From the NCBI RefSeq assembly GCF_018141105.1, contig NZ_CP054839.1, positions 3,286,001 to 3,350,000 on the forward strand: 64,000 bases of DNA, written 5' to 3'. Below the pieces are notes generated by a model. It ran no database searches. It was not told the DNA's origin and was given only the letters and a program-made list of their open reading frames with translations. This DNA is from Saccharopolyspora erythraea. GTDB lineage: Bacteria; Actinomycetota; Actinomycetes; Mycobacteriales; Pseudonocardiaceae. This document shows positions 1-9,025 of the stretch, one piece after another (position 1 is the stretch's first letter; each line of letters begins with the position of its first letter). The position numbers and the translations under genes are program-made.

Positions 1-1
1 G

Positions 2-1840
2 CGACCGGAATTCCTCGGGTTCGCGCGGTCGGTGCGGGCGGAACGCGCGCACCGGATCATCGGCGCCCTGCCCGAGCACGCCGCGGAGTTGTTGCGCGTG
101 CTCGCCGTCTGCGGGGAGGACTTCGACTTCCCGACCGCGGCAACGCTCACCGGCTTGTCGGCGGCCGACCGGGCTGAGGCCGTGGAAACGCTGGTGACGA
201 GCGGACTGGTGCTGCCGGGCCCGTCGCCGAGGCTCGCCGAACCCCGTCTCGCGGCCGACATCCTCGCGCTGGGGGACCCCCGCGAACGCGACCTCCTCCG
301 GCAGCGGGCCGCGGCACTCGGGCATCGCACCGGAATTCCTTCGCGGGCGGTCGCCGACCTGCTCTGCGGGGCACCGTCGGTCGGTGCGGCCTGGGCGGGC
401 ACCGCGCTGGCCACGGCCGCCGAGGAGTGGACGCGGCAGAGCGCGCGCGGGCGCGCCGTGGCGGCGTTCCGCCGGGCGCTGGACGAGCCGCTGCACCCGC
501 ACGAACGGGCCCGGGTGCTGGTCGGGCTCGCGGCGCTGGAGGTCGTCGACTCCCCGGAGACGTCGGACAGCCGGTTGTGGCAGGTGCTGACCGGCGCGCA
601 GGACGAGCGGCCGCCACCGTCGGTGCTGCACGCGGCCGACATGCTCGTGGCGCGCGGCGACAACGAGACGGCCTGGCACCTGATCTCGGCGCTGCGCCAG
701 CGTGGTTCCGGTTTCCTGCCCGCCGGATCGGTCGAGGCGCTCGATGCGCTCGGCTGGATCGTGCGGGAGGAGGGGCCGATGGAGCCGGAGATCCCGGTGG
801 TGCCGCCGATCGCGATCGAGGACGATCCGGCTGACCCGGCCCGCGCCGGCGCGCTCGCCTGGCGCCTGGCTGCCCGGGGGCAGGACCGCGAGCGCGCGCA
901 GATCCTCGCGAAGACGGCGCTGTCCGGTGGTGACGGGCCGCTGATGCCCCTGATCATGGCCAGCCGGGCACTGCTGTGCTGCCTGGAGCCGGGCGACGCG
1001 TTCGCCGGGTTCAACGCGGTGCTGGCCGAGGCGCGGCGACGGGGCAGCCGCGCGCTGGCCGCGCAGGCGCTGCTGCACCGCGCCGAGGCAGCGGTGTGGC
1101 TCGGCCAGAACGAGCGGGCGTGCAACGACCTGCGCGCCGCCGCGGACGCGCTGCCCGTGCGGTGCTGGCATCCGACGCTCGCCGTTCGCCACGTCGGCGT
1201 CGAGGTGGCCGTTCACCGCCTGTGCGGCCGGATGTCCCGTGCGCGGCAGATCGCCGAGGCCGACCTGCCGACGGGCGCGCAGTGGGGCGTGAGCTGGGCG
1301 TTCCTGCTCTGCGAGCGGGGCAGGCTGCGACTGGAGGCCGGCGAGGTCGAAGCCGCGCTGACCGCGTTGCTGGAGTGCGGCCGGATCCTGCGCGGCCGCA
1401 ACTGGGACAACCCGATGCTGTCGCGGTGGCGGGCGCTCGCCGCCACCGGGCACGCCCGGCTCGGCGACCGGGAGGCGGCGCGGCGGCTGGTGGCGGAGGA
1501 GAAGGCGCTCAGCGACACGTGGCGCGTCTCGGCGAAGCTGGACGAGATGCCGGAGGTCTCGCTGGCGAAGCTCTGCAGCGCCCCGCAGTTCCACGACACG
1601 TCGGTCCTGCGTTCGGAGCCCGCGCCGCGACCGAGCGAGGCGACCGACGTCCTTTCCGAAGAGGAACGTGCCGTCGCCGGCCTGGCCGCGCGGGGTGTGA
1701 CGAACCGGGAGATCGCGATGCAGCAGTCGGTGGCCATCCGCACGGTGGAGCTCCGGCTCACGAAGGTCTACCGGAAGCTGCGCATCCGCGGCCGGGCGGA
1801 GCTGGCCGAGTTCTGGGCGCGGTCCGGCCGGGGGAAGTGA
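2..1840 (+). CDS. LuxR-family (LAL-type) transcriptional regulator, 5' end cut by window edge
   Basis: The reading frame is open to the first base, so the true start lies outside the window; a GTG at 32 is only an internal candidate. What remains (about 600 residues) is an alanine/arginine/leucine-rich helical TPR-like region, then a C-terminal LuxR/GerE helix-turn-helix in the last ~65 residues (motifs LSEEERAVAGLAARGVTNREIA and TVELRLTKVYRKL). Large ATP-binding LuxR (LAL) regulators carry an N-terminal AAA domain; that part is missing here because of the window edge. It is followed 7 bp later by a second LAL gene, so the two are probably co-transcribed. LAL regulators act in the cytoplasm as pathway activators, often of polyketide clusters. 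The target is unknown here. Confidence 0.85.
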   Translation, partial: RPEFLGFARSVRAERAHRIIGALPEHAAELLRVLAVCGEDFDFPTAATLTGLSAADRAEAVETLVTSGLVLPGPSPRLAEPRLAADILALGDPRERDLLRQRAAALGHRTGIPSRAVADLLCGAPSVGAAWAGTALATAAEEWTRQSARGRAVAAFRRALDEPLHPHERARVLVGLAALEVVDSPETSDSRLWQVLTGAQDERPPPSVLHAADMLVARGDNETAWHLISALRQRGSGFLPAGSVEALDALGWIVREEGPMEPEIPVVPPIAIEDDPADPARAGALAWRLAARGQDRERAQILAKTALSGGDGPLMPLIMASRALLCCLEPGDAFAGFNAVLAEARRRGSRALAAQALLHRAEAAVWLGQNERACNDLRAAADALPVRCWHPTLAVRHVGVEVAVHRLCGRMSRARQIAEADLPTGAQWGVSWAFLLCERGRLRLEAGEVEAALTALLECGRILRGRNWDNPMLSRWRALAATGHARLGDREAARRLVAEEKALSDTWRVSAKLDEMPEVSLAKLCSAPQFHDTSVLRSEPAPRPSEATDVLSEEERAVAGLAARGVTNREIAMQQSVAIRTVELRLTKVYRKLRIRGRAELAEFWARSGRGK

Positions 1841-1847
1841 GCGGCGG

Positions 1848-4649
1848 ATGCTCCTGGCACGGGAAGCCGAACTGGCGGTGCTGGAGGAGGCCGTGCGCGG
1901 GGTGCGGCCGGGGCCAGGAGGGGTCCTGCTGATAGGCGGCTCCGCGGGTTCGGGGCGGACGGCCCTGCTGCGCAGGCTGGGCGTCATCGGCACCCGTGCC
2001 GGGGCGCGTGTGCTGTGGGCCGGGGGCGTGCACGGCGAACGCGGATTCCCGCTGGGCGTGGTGCGCCAGCTCTTCCTGCCTCTGCTCGTCCCGGACTGCG
2101 AGGTGGCGGTCTCGGCGGCCACGCGGAGGATGCTGGATCCGCTGGTCTGCGGCTCCCCGCCATCCGAGCGCACCGAACAGGCGCCGTCGGAGCTCGCGAG
2201 GGTGCTGCACGGGCTGCACGCGCTGTCGGCCGAGATCAGCGCGGCTGAGCCGGTGCTGCTGCTCGTCGACGACCTGCACTGGGCGGACGAGCCGTCGTCG
2301 CGCGCGCTGGCGTTCCTGGCGGCCCGGCTCCGCGGTCTGCGCCTGCTCATCGGTGTGGTGCTGCCGGACGGCGCCGGCACCCGGGACCCGCTGATCCGCG
2401 AGATCGCCGGTGCGGCGGCACACCACGTGCGGGCTGAGCCCCTGCCGCTGGAGGCGGTTCGCGAACTCGTCGCCGCGCAGTTCGGCACGGACCACGACGA
2501 GGAGTTCGCGCGGGCCTGCCACGACCTCACGGGCGGCGACTGCGCGGAGCTGCGGGCCCTGCTGAACCGCGCGTCGTCCCAGCTGCTGAGGGGACGGGCT
2601 GCCGACCTGGACCGGCTCCGCGAGTCCGCCGCGGCCTTCCGGCAGGAGCGGTTGTGCCTGCTGCTGCGGCGCGACGCCGACGTGGCTGCCGTGGCCAAGG
2701 CGGTCGCGGTGCTGGGCGACCGCGCGGAGCTGCGGGTGGTGCGGCGGCTGGCCGAGGTCGATACCTGGCGATTTCCGGCGGCACTGGCCGCACTGGCGGA
2801 CCGCTGGCTCGAGGTGAGCGGTGAGCACGTCGGGATCTTGGACCCGGGGCTGCCGGCCGCGGTCGAGGAGATGCTCGGCCCCGGGGAGAGCGCGGAGCTG
2901 CACCGCCGGGCTGCGGTCGTGCTCGACCGCAGCGGTCGCCCGCCTGAGGACGTCGCGGCCCAGTTGCTGGGGGTCGACCTCGTCCGGGAGGGCTGGGAGA
3001 CCGACCAGCTGTGCGCCGCGGCGGCCGCCGCGCGACGCCGGGGCGAGCCGGCGGTGGCCTCGCGCTACCTGCGGCGTGCCGTGCGGGATCTGCCGCCGGA
3101 CAGCGCCGACCGGGCGTGCCTGTTGGTCGAGCTGGCGGCGGTGGAGCAGGACGCGGACCCGGGGGTGGCTTTCCGCCACCTCGCGCAGGCGGCCATGCTG
3201 ATGCCAACGGGGCGGGAGAGGGCGGCGGTCGCGGCGCGGATTCCGCTTCCCGCGGCCGGTGACGGGACGCTGGTCTTCGAGCTGGTGCGCGACGTCGCCG
3301 AGCGTCTCGGTCCCGCGGACGATCTGCGGGGCCACGACCGGGATCTCGCGATGCGGCTGGAGGCGCGGCTCCGGTTCGCGGGGCTCGGCGATCCGGCGAA
3401 GCTCGCCGATGCGGTGGACCGGTTGGCCGGGCTGCCCGACGACGGGCACTGGCCGACACCGGCGGAGCGCGAGCTGCGGACGGTCCTGCTGATGGCGGCG
3501 ACGCTGCGTTCGGCGACGACGGCGGAATCGGTCGCAGGCCGGCTCCGCGACGTGCTGGAACAGGAACCGACCGACTCCTACGGCGCCATGACGGCGTTGC
3601 AGCTGGCGCCGGCGATCCTGCTCGCCACGGACTCGGTGGACCTCGGTTGGTCGTGGGTCGACTCGGCCTACGAGCACGCGAGGCGCCACAGCAACTCGAC
3701 ACCGCAGGCGCTCGTCGGTGCGCAACGGGGACTGCTCCTGCTCGGCAGCGGCCGGCTGGCCGAGGCCCGCGTCCAGGCAGAGCGCGCGTTCGAGCTGACC
3801 GACCGGTCGTGGCCGGACGAGGCGATGGTGTTGCCGTCGACGGTTCTCGCGCTGGTCGCCCTGGCGCAGCGGGACACGACTCTGGCGACGCGGGTGCTGG
3901 AGAAGGCGCCGCCTGCGAAGGACCTCTGGCTGATGGAGACCCGGAGCTCGCTGTCGGGCGCACTCGCGGTGGAACGCGGCGACCTCCCCGCCGCGCTCGC
4001 CCAGTTCCTGGACTGCGGTCGGCTGCTGGAGAGCGCGGGGTGGCAGAACCCGGCGATGCATCCGTGGCGCTCGTGGGCGGCTGTGCTCTCGCACCGGATG
4101 GGCCGGACCGGCGAGGCGGTGCGCCTCGCCGAGGAGAACTACGAGCGCGCGCTGGCGTGGGGCGCGCCCACGCCGCTCGGCCGGGCGCTGCGCATCCGGG
4201 CGCTGATCCACCGCGGCAGCGCTCGCGCGGTCGCGCTGCTGCGCGAGTCCAACGAGGTGCTCAGCACCTCTCCCAACCGGCTGGAGCGCGCCAAGAGCCT
4301 CATCAGGCTCGGCGAAGCCCTGCGCGACACCAATCGCGACGAGGCCGATCGCCTCCTCGCGCGTGGTCGCCGCACCGCCGAGCAGTGCGGCGCCCAGTGG
4401 CTGGGAGAAGCCGCGGAGGATGGTCTGCACATCATGGCCGGCAGCACGGGGTCGGCACCGGTGATCCGCCCGGAGCTCACCCGCGGTGAGGCGGTCGTGG
4501 CCGAGCTCGCGGCCCGGGGGCGCACCAACGCCGAGATCGCGGAGGAGCTGACCATCAGCCGTCGCGCGGTCGAAAAGCACTTGACAAGTTCGTACCGGAA
4601 ACTGAACATCACGGGTCGGCCTGGTCTTGCGGCCGCACTCGGATTGTAG
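1848..4649 (+). CDS. LuxR-family LAL regulator with N-terminal AAA ATPase domain
   Basis: This 933-residue protein has the full LAL layout. A Walker A motif lies at residues 30-38 (GGSAGSGRT), a Walker B at about 136-145 (VLLLVDDLHW), then a long helical TPR-like middle, and a LuxR helix-turn-helix at about 865-930 (RTNAEIAEELTISRRAVEKH). The length is typical for the family (900-1000 residues). The ATG start lies 7 bp after the stop of the preceding LAL gene, which indicates an operon. The two proteins are paralogues in layout. Such proteins switch on specialised-metabolite operons in response to nucleotide or ligand binding. Whether the target is the 6-19 kb operon or a cluster left of the window cannot be decided here. 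Confidence 0.9.
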   Translation: MLLAREAELAVLEEAVRGVRPGPGGVLLIGGSAGSGRTALLRRLGVIGTRAGARVLWAGGVHGERGFPLGVVRQLFLPLLVPDCEVAVSAATRRMLDPLVCGSPPSERTEQAPSELARVLHGLHALSAEISAAEPVLLLVDDLHWADEPSSRALAFLAARLRGLRLLIGVVLPDGAGTRDPLIREIAGAAAHHVRAEPLPLEAVRELVAAQFGTDHDEEFARACHDLTGGDCAELRALLNRASSQLLRGRAADLDRLRESAAAFRQERLCLLLRRDADVAAVAKAVAVLGDRAELRVVRRLAEVDTWRFPAALAALADRWLEVSGEHVGILDPGLPAAVEEMLGPGESAELHRRAAVVLDRSGRPPEDVAAQLLGVDLVREGWETDQLCAAAAAARRRGEPAVASRYLRRAVRDLPPDSADRACLLVELAAVEQDADPGVAFRHLAQAAMLMPTGRERAAVAARIPLPAAGDGTLVFELVRDVAERLGPADDLRGHDRDLAMRLEARLRFAGLGDPAKLADAVDRLAGLPDDGHWPTPAERELRTVLLMAATLRSATTAESVAGRLRDVLEQEPTDSYGAMTALQLAPAILLATDSVDLGWSWVDSAYEHARRHSNSTPQALVGAQRGLLLLGSGRLAEARVQAERAFELTDRSWPDEAMVLPSTVLALVALAQRDTTLATRVLEKAPPAKDLWLMETRSSLSGALAVERGDLPAALAQFLDCGRLLESAGWQNPAMHPWRSWAAVLSHRMGRTGEAVRLAEENYERALAWGAPTPLGRALRIRALIHRGSARAVALLRESNEVLSTSPNRLERAKSLIRLGEALRDTNRDEADRLLARGRRTAEQCGAQWLGEAAEDGLHIMAGSTGSAPVIRPELTRGEAVVAELAARGRTNAEIAEELTISRRAVEKHLTSSYRKLNITGRPGLAAALGL

Positions 4650-5030
4650 CCCGGGGCCGGAGGAACCATCCGCAACCGCGAACCGGAGTATCGTCGCTGT
4701 GTTGCTCATCATTCTCGCCGGTTCCATTCCGCGGGACACTTCCACATGAGCGCGTGCGCTGTGGTGCCGATGCGGACGACTTTGCTCCCATTGCCCGTCA
4801 CTCACCGGCATTGTCGCGCGTTGTACCAGGTCAGGGGGCCGCATCCGGGGTGACCGCACCGGACCGAACCAACGGCGCGAAGCACCGTAGGGTTAAGGGC
4901 GAACGGGCCGCGCTGTTGACCTTCGCCGTTTCCATTCATAGGCTGAGTTTTGCGACAATTCCCGCATTTTCCGGGGAATTGCTCCTCGAATTCGTTGCTT
5001 CGGCGCCTTGAGAAAGATGGTCGATAATCG
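4650..5030. other. 381-bp intergenic region upstream of the PAS-LuxR gene
   Basis: No convincing coding frame is seen on either strand. It is locally lower in GC than its surroundings, as expected for a promoter region. It holds an 8-bp inverted repeat (described separately) 50-75 bp before the next start codon. No clear terminator for the LAL pair was found. Confidence 0.6.
4956..4981. promoter_or_regulatory. Inverted repeat, candidate operator of the PAS-LuxR gene
   Basis: Perfect 8-bp arms CAATTCCC (4956-4963) and GGGAATTG (4974-4981) are separated by 10 bp. The site ends 49 bp before the ATG at 5031. The GGGAATT half-site resembles the GGGAWWTCCC core I recall for PAS-LuxR regulators of the PimM type, but here the halves face apart. 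Autoregulation or binding by one of the LAL proteins is inference. Confidence 0.45.
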
Positions 5031-5717
5031 ATGAGTTCCGGCGCGGTCATCGCCAAGTCCACGACATCCCCGGCGGCGGTCCCTCGAAAGCTCGGCGTGT
5101 ATCGCGACATCTACCGTTCGCTGTTCGAGCAGTCGGGGATGTGCATGGCCAACCTCGATCTGGAAGCGCGCGTGCTGGAGGCCAACGAGTCGTTCTGCCG
5201 GCAGTTCGGCCGCACCACGCACGAGATGCAGGACCGGTCCTTCTGCGGTCTGCTGCACCCCAGCGTCCGGGGCGTGCTCAAGCACCAGCTCAAGCGGCTC
5301 GCGGAGGGCCAGCACCCGCGGTTCGACGCGCACATGCTGGCGGTCGGTCCGAAGGAGTCGGTCTTCGCGGGGGAGCTGACCGGCGTCGCGGTGCGCGGCG
5401 ACGGTCGTGTCGAGACGATCATGGTGCTGGTGAAGCCCGAGGAGGAGGAACGCCCGCCTCGTCTCGCCGGCGCGAAGCAGAAGCTGCTCAGCCCGGTCGA
5501 CGCCCGGATCCTGGAGGGTGTCGCGGCCGGCGAGTCGACCGTCCAGCTCGCGGCCAAGCTCTTCCTGTCGCGCGGGGGTGTGGAGTACCACGTGACCACG
5601 CTGCTGCGGAAGCTGAAGGTCACCAACCGGCCCGCGCTGGTGTCGAAGGGGTACTCCCTCGGCATCCTCGAGCTCAGCCGGTGGCCTCCGCGGGTGTGTC
5701 CGGAGTACATCCGCTGA
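5031..5717 (+). CDS. PAS-LuxR transcriptional regulator
   Basis: The protein has 228 residues. A PAS sensor domain spans about residues 30-135 (the LFEQSGMCMANLDLEARVLEAN region is the usual PAS start), and a LuxR/GerE helix-turn-helix spans about 155-215 (LSPVDARILEGVAAGES and VEYHVTTLLRKLKV). Size and layout match the small PAS-LuxR activators of polyene macrolide clusters (PimM, NysRIV and AmphRIV type), which are about 190-210 residues. The ATG has only a weak purine-rich ribosome site. It is the last + strand gene before the - strand 12-gene unit, and together with the two LAL genes it forms a three-regulator block. Its target is not shown by the sequence. Confidence 0.85.
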   Translation: MSSGAVIAKSTTSPAAVPRKLGVYRDIYRSLFEQSGMCMANLDLEARVLEANESFCRQFGRTTHEMQDRSFCGLLHPSVRGVLKHQLKRLAEGQHPRFDAHMLAVGPKESVFAGELTGVAVRGDGRVETIMVLVKPEEEERPPRLAGAKQKLLSPVDARILEGVAAGESTVQLAAKLFLSRGGVEYHVTTLLRKLKVTNRPALVSKGYSLGILELSRWPPRVCPEYIR

Positions 5718-6174
5718 GTGGCGCCGCTGGTGGCTCCCGGCTCGCTGCCGGGCGTGGCGCGGAGCACTTCGCGCATGACCTCTTCCGACAGTGTCCCAAG
5801 TAGACGAACACATGGCGAATCTGAAGTAGACAGATCCGTACTCGGCCGACGCTGGCAGTCGCGTCCCGCGGTTGTCAACGCGATGGGCGCGATGCTGGGG
5901 AATCACCGGGTGCCATCGGGAGCGCCGGCGAGTGGAGACGGGAGATCGCCGGCGAACCGGGCACCCGGAAACGAGGTGCGTGCGGGTGGTGGACCTCAGC
6001 GGCCCCCGCACGATGTTCGTGTTCGTCGCCCTGATGGCGTTGTGTCGTCCACAGCGGACTCGTCCAGACCAAGGAGTTGACGGGGGAGCAGCCGCCGCTG
6101 ACCTTGCTTCGCAAGCGGCGAGCCCGCCCGGAGCCCCATCACTCCGAACGGGCACCGCGCTCCCGGCGCTCGGG
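5718..6174. other. 457-bp convergent intergenic region
   Basis: This lies between the + strand PAS-LuxR gene and the 3' end of the - strand operon. No frame with plausible codon use and a start is seen. The only structure noted is the hairpin at 6122-6153 near its right end. Confidence 0.55.
6122..6153 (-). terminator. Candidate terminator of the 12-gene operon
   Basis: A hairpin with 12-bp arms (6122-6133 and 6142-6153, 10 of 12 paired) and an 8-nt loop starts 22 nt past the stop of the last operon gene. No U-tract follows, which is common for actinobacterial terminators. Confidence 0.45.
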
Positions 6175-7779
6175 CTACCGGGACAGGTCGTGGATTCCGT
6201 ATCCGAAGCCGTCCGCGCTGACCCCGCCTGCCGACAGGTGGATGCCGGAGCCCTCCAGCAACCGCGCCGACGACGTGTCCAGGTGCGGTGCCGGATGTGT
6301 GGCAGGCTCCTCCCGGGGGTTGACGACCACCAGGTATCGGCCGCCTCTGAGGTACACCAGCGGATAACCGGAGTGCAGCACCTCCACGGACCCGTGGGAG
6401 CCGAGTTCCGGAGTCGAGCGCCGGAGTCCGATCAGCCTGCGCACCAGCGCCAGCAGCGAGTTCTCGTCGGCGCGCTGCTCGGAGACCGCCGGGCGGCGCG
6501 GGTCGGGGTCGACCGGCAGGATGAGCCGATCGGCGGGTGCGGTGGAGAAGCCCGCGTTCGGTCCGGCGTCCCACTGCATCGGGGTGCGCGATCCGGCCCG
6601 GTTGTAGCCGGGTACGAGCACACTGCCTTCCACGTCGCCGAGACCGGGCACGTAGCGCATCCCGATCTCGTCGCCGTAGTAGACGACCGGCAGGGTGGGC
6701 CAGGTCAACTGGAAGGTGAACGCCGCGGCGAGCTGGTCCGCGGTCCGCGTCCCGCAGGCCAGGCGGGCGAAGTCGTGGTTGGCGGTGGGCAGCCCGATCA
6801 CGCCGAGCCCGTCGGTGGCCTCGGCGGCGGCCTGCCACGCGGAGCGGAACGGCTCGAAGGAACCACCGCCCTCCGGCGCGAAGTAGCAGTCCACCGGGTC
6901 CCAGCCGTCCCAGTCGACGCCCTGCCGGTTGTGCCACAGCGACCTCAGCGGACCGCCGAGGGTGACCCCGCCGAACTGGTCGAGCAGGTCGACGTCGAAG
7001 CCCGCGGGGATCGCGACCGCGGGATCTCCCCACTCCGACAGCAGCACGGCACCGGGATGCCGGCGTCGCAGCCTGCCGCTGACGTCGCGCCACAGCTCGG
7101 CCGTCGCGCCGTGGCCCGGGTCGTCCTTGACCAGCGAATGCGCCATGTCCACCCGGAAGCCGGCGACACCCAGCCGCAGCCAGCGGTCCATGATCGAGAC
7201 CAGCGCAGCACGGTTTTCCACCGGCCCGTCGGCATCGGTCGGCTGCCGCCACGGCTCGCGGGGGTCCGGGCGCGCGTAGCCGAAGTTCAGTGCGGGCTGG
7301 AACGGGAAGAAGTTCGGCAGGTAGCCCCCGGGGCGCGTGCCGGGTGAGGGCGTGAAGCCCTCGGGCAGCCCGGCCCCGTTCTCCGCGGCCCAGATGTAGC
7401 GGTGGTCGGCGGGATCGTCGGCGGCGGCGCGGAACCAGGCGTGGGTGTCGGAGGTGTGGCCGGCGACGAGGTCGAGCAGCACCCGGATGCCGAGCCGTCC
7501 GGCGGCTTCGACCAGAGCCGTGAGGTCGTCGTCGGTCCCGTGCCGCGGCGCGGTGCGCAGGTGGTCCCGCACGTCGTAGCCGCCGTCCCGGAACGGCGAG
7601 GCGAAGCACGGCGTGAGCCACACCGCGTCCACCCCGAGCCAGGCCAGGTGCTCCAGGCGTGCGGTGATCCCGGCGAGGTCGCCGATCCCGTCGCCGTCGG
7701 AGTCGGCGAAGCTCGGCGTGTAGACCTGGTAGAGCACCGAATCGGTGAGCCAGCGGGCGGCCGCGTTCTTCAAGGCCAT
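6175..7779 (-). CDS. GH13 alpha-amylase-family glycoside hydrolase or transglycosylase
   Basis: The protein has 534 residues and no signal peptide, so it should act in the cytoplasm. GH13 motifs are complete: DLVAGHTS near residue 103, nucleophile D211 in GFRVDMAH, acid/base E249 in LLSEWGDP, and stabilising D336 in PTANHDFARL. An N-terminal VLYQVYTPSFADSDGDGIGD stretch is typical of the oligo-1,6-glucosidase/trehalose-synthase branch. Motif I has Gly where Asn is usual (AGHTS instead of VNHTS). The start ATG lies 15 bp after the HAD gene stop. As the last gene of an operon with a glycosyltransferase, it could trim, rearrange or deglucosylate an alpha-glucosylated product. Intracellular glycogen or trehalose metabolism is the alternative, but the operon context argues against a purely housekeeping role. 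Confidence 0.85.
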   Translation of the reverse strand: MALKNAAARWLTDSVLYQVYTPSFADSDGDGIGDLAGITARLEHLAWLGVDAVWLTPCFASPFRDGGYDVRDHLRTAPRHGTDDDLTALVEAAGRLGIRVLLDLVAGHTSDTHAWFRAAADDPADHRYIWAAENGAGLPEGFTPSPGTRPGGYLPNFFPFQPALNFGYARPDPREPWRQPTDADGPVENRAALVSIMDRWLRLGVAGFRVDMAHSLVKDDPGHGATAELWRDVSGRLRRRHPGAVLLSEWGDPAVAIPAGFDVDLLDQFGGVTLGGPLRSLWHNRQGVDWDGWDPVDCYFAPEGGGSFEPFRSAWQAAAEATDGLGVIGLPTANHDFARLACGTRTADQLAAAFTFQLTWPTLPVVYYGDEIGMRYVPGLGDVEGSVLVPGYNRAGSRTPMQWDAGPNAGFSTAPADRLILPVDPDPRRPAVSEQRADENSLLALVRRLIGLRRSTPELGSHGSVEVLHSGYPLVYLRGGRYLVVVNPREEPATHPAPHLDTSSARLLEGSGIHLSAGGVSADGFGYGIHDLSR

Positions 7780-7794
7780 CGACGGCCCCTTTCG

Positions 7795-8430
7795 TCAGGC
7801 GGGCAGGCCGAGCAGCGCGCCGACCCCGTCGATGCGGTCGAGCACGTGGTCGGCGGCCGAGTAGTCCAGGCCGCGGGTCAGCTCGGTGGGCACGGCCGCG
7901 ACGGCGATTCCGGCCGCGCGGGCGGCGAGGACACCGGTCACCGAGTCCTCGACGGCCAGGCAGCGGCCCGGATCGGCCCCGCTCCTGCGCACGGCCTCCA
8001 GGTACAGGTCGGGAGCGGGCTTGCGGTTGGCCACCTCGTCGCCGGAGACCGTGGCGCGGAAGAACCGCGCCAGGTCGTAGTGCACGAGCCAGCGCCGCAC
8101 CCACTCCCGGTCCGATGCCGAGACCAGTGCCATCGCGACCCCGGCCGACTCCAGCGCCGCCAGCAGCTCCAGCACCGCGGGCAGCAGGACCACGACGCCG
8201 GGGTTCATGTGCTCCGCCCACAGCTCCCGCAACCGGGCGAAGCGGTCGTCGACCGCTCCGGGCAGCTCGGCGAGCAGCTCCGCGTAGCCGTCCGGACGGC
8301 CGCAGACCTCCTCGGCCCACCGCTGGGCGGGCAGCTCGCCGCCGTGCTCGGCGAACAGCGCCGAGCACGCCAGGAAGTCGCCCCGCACCGAGTCGATCAG
8401 GGTGCCGTCCAGGTCGAACAGCACGGTCAC
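7795..8430 (-). CDS. HAD-superfamily sugar phosphatase or beta-phosphoglucomutase-like protein
   Basis: This is a HAD subfamily I protein of 211 residues. Motif I is FDLDGTLIDS at the N terminus, motif II is LVSASDRE, motif III lysine is in NRKPAPDLY, and motif IV is VEDSVTGVLAARAAG. The alpha-helical cap after motif I places it with small-molecule phosphatases and beta-phosphoglucomutases. I chose the GTG at 8430, one base past the acetyltransferase stop; an ATG at 8451 would overlap that gene by 20 bp. Its likely role is dephosphorylation of a sugar phosphate made by the aminotransferase/transketolase pair, which is inference from context. Confidence 0.85.
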   Translation of the reverse strand: MTVLFDLDGTLIDSVRGDFLACSALFAEHGGELPAQRWAEEVCGRPDGYAELLAELPGAVDDRFARLRELWAEHMNPGVVVLLPAVLELLAALESAGVAMALVSASDREWVRRWLVHYDLARFFRATVSGDEVANRKPAPDLYLEAVRRSGADPGRCLAVEDSVTGVLAARAAGIAVAAVPTELTRGLDYSAADHVLDRIDGVGALLGLPA

Positions 8431-8431
8431 G

Positions 8432-9025
8432 TCACTTCTCGGCGGCGCCACGGTCCTCCTTCCGGATCGGGCGCAGCACCCGCGCGGGGTTGCCCGCCGC
8501 GAGGACCCCGGCGGGCACGTCGCGCGTGACGACCGAGCCCGCGCCGATCACCGCTTCGTCGCCGATGGTCACGCCGGGCAGCACGATCGCGCCGCCGCCG
8601 AACCACACCGAGTCGCCGACGGTGATCGGGCGGGCGATCTCCCACATGTCGCGGCGCAACGCCGGGTCGAAGGGGTGGTCGGAGGTGTAGAACTGGCAGC
8701 GCGGACCGATGAAGGCGTCGTCGCCGATCCGGATCGGCGCGCTGTCGAGCATGATGACGTCGAAGTTCACCAGCGCCCGGTCGCCGAGCTCGATGTTGAG
8801 CCCGAAGTCGCACTGGAACCTCGGGAACACCCAGGGGCGCACCCCGCACGTGCCGAACAGGTCCTTCAGCACCGGGGCGCGGGTGTCGTGGTCGTCGGTG
8901 CGCGTCGCGTTCGCCTCGTCCAGCAGCTCGATGCAGCGCTGCCGGTAGGGTTCCAGCTCCTCGGCGTCGGCGCGGTAGAACTCGCCGGGCGGGAGCAGTG
9001 AGGCCAGGTGCTCTCGGGTCAGCAA
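8432..9025 (-). CDS. Left-handed beta-helix sugar O-acetyltransferase (maltose/galactoside acetyltransferase family)
   Basis: The protein has 197 residues. It begins with the N-terminal maltose-acetyltransferase helix region (EFYRADAEELEPYRQRC) and continues as hexapeptide repeats (IRIGDDAFIGPRCQFYTSDH, ITVGDSVWFGGG, VTIGDEAVIGAGSVVT). The catalytic histidine is in TSDHPFD. The C-terminal NPARVLRPI is typical. The family transfers acetyl from acetyl-CoA to a sugar hydroxyl. It overlaps the preceding gene by 7 bp. In this operon it probably decorates the sugar product or blocks it for self-protection, which is inference. Confidence 0.9.
   Translation of the reverse strand: MLTREHLASLLPPGEFYRADAEELEPYRQRCIELLDEANATRTDDHDTRAPVLKDLFGTCGVRPWVFPRFQCDFGLNIELGDRALVNFDVIMLDSAPIRIGDDAFIGPRCQFYTSDHPFDPALRRDMWEIARPITVGDSVWFGGGAIVLPGVTIGDEAVIGAGSVVTRDVPAGVLAAGNPARVLRPIRKEDRGAAEK

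Noticed and set aside
1758-4859. Very long - strand open frame opposite the LAL gene
   Set aside because: It is the shadow of the high-GC LAL gene: Arg/Pro/Gln-rich with no domain, and the sense strand has clear Walker and helix-turn-helix motifs.
7402-8529. + strand open frame opposite GH13 and HAD genes
   Set aside because: Gly/Val/Gln-rich composition typical of the antisense of high-GC genes; no start context or family resemblance.
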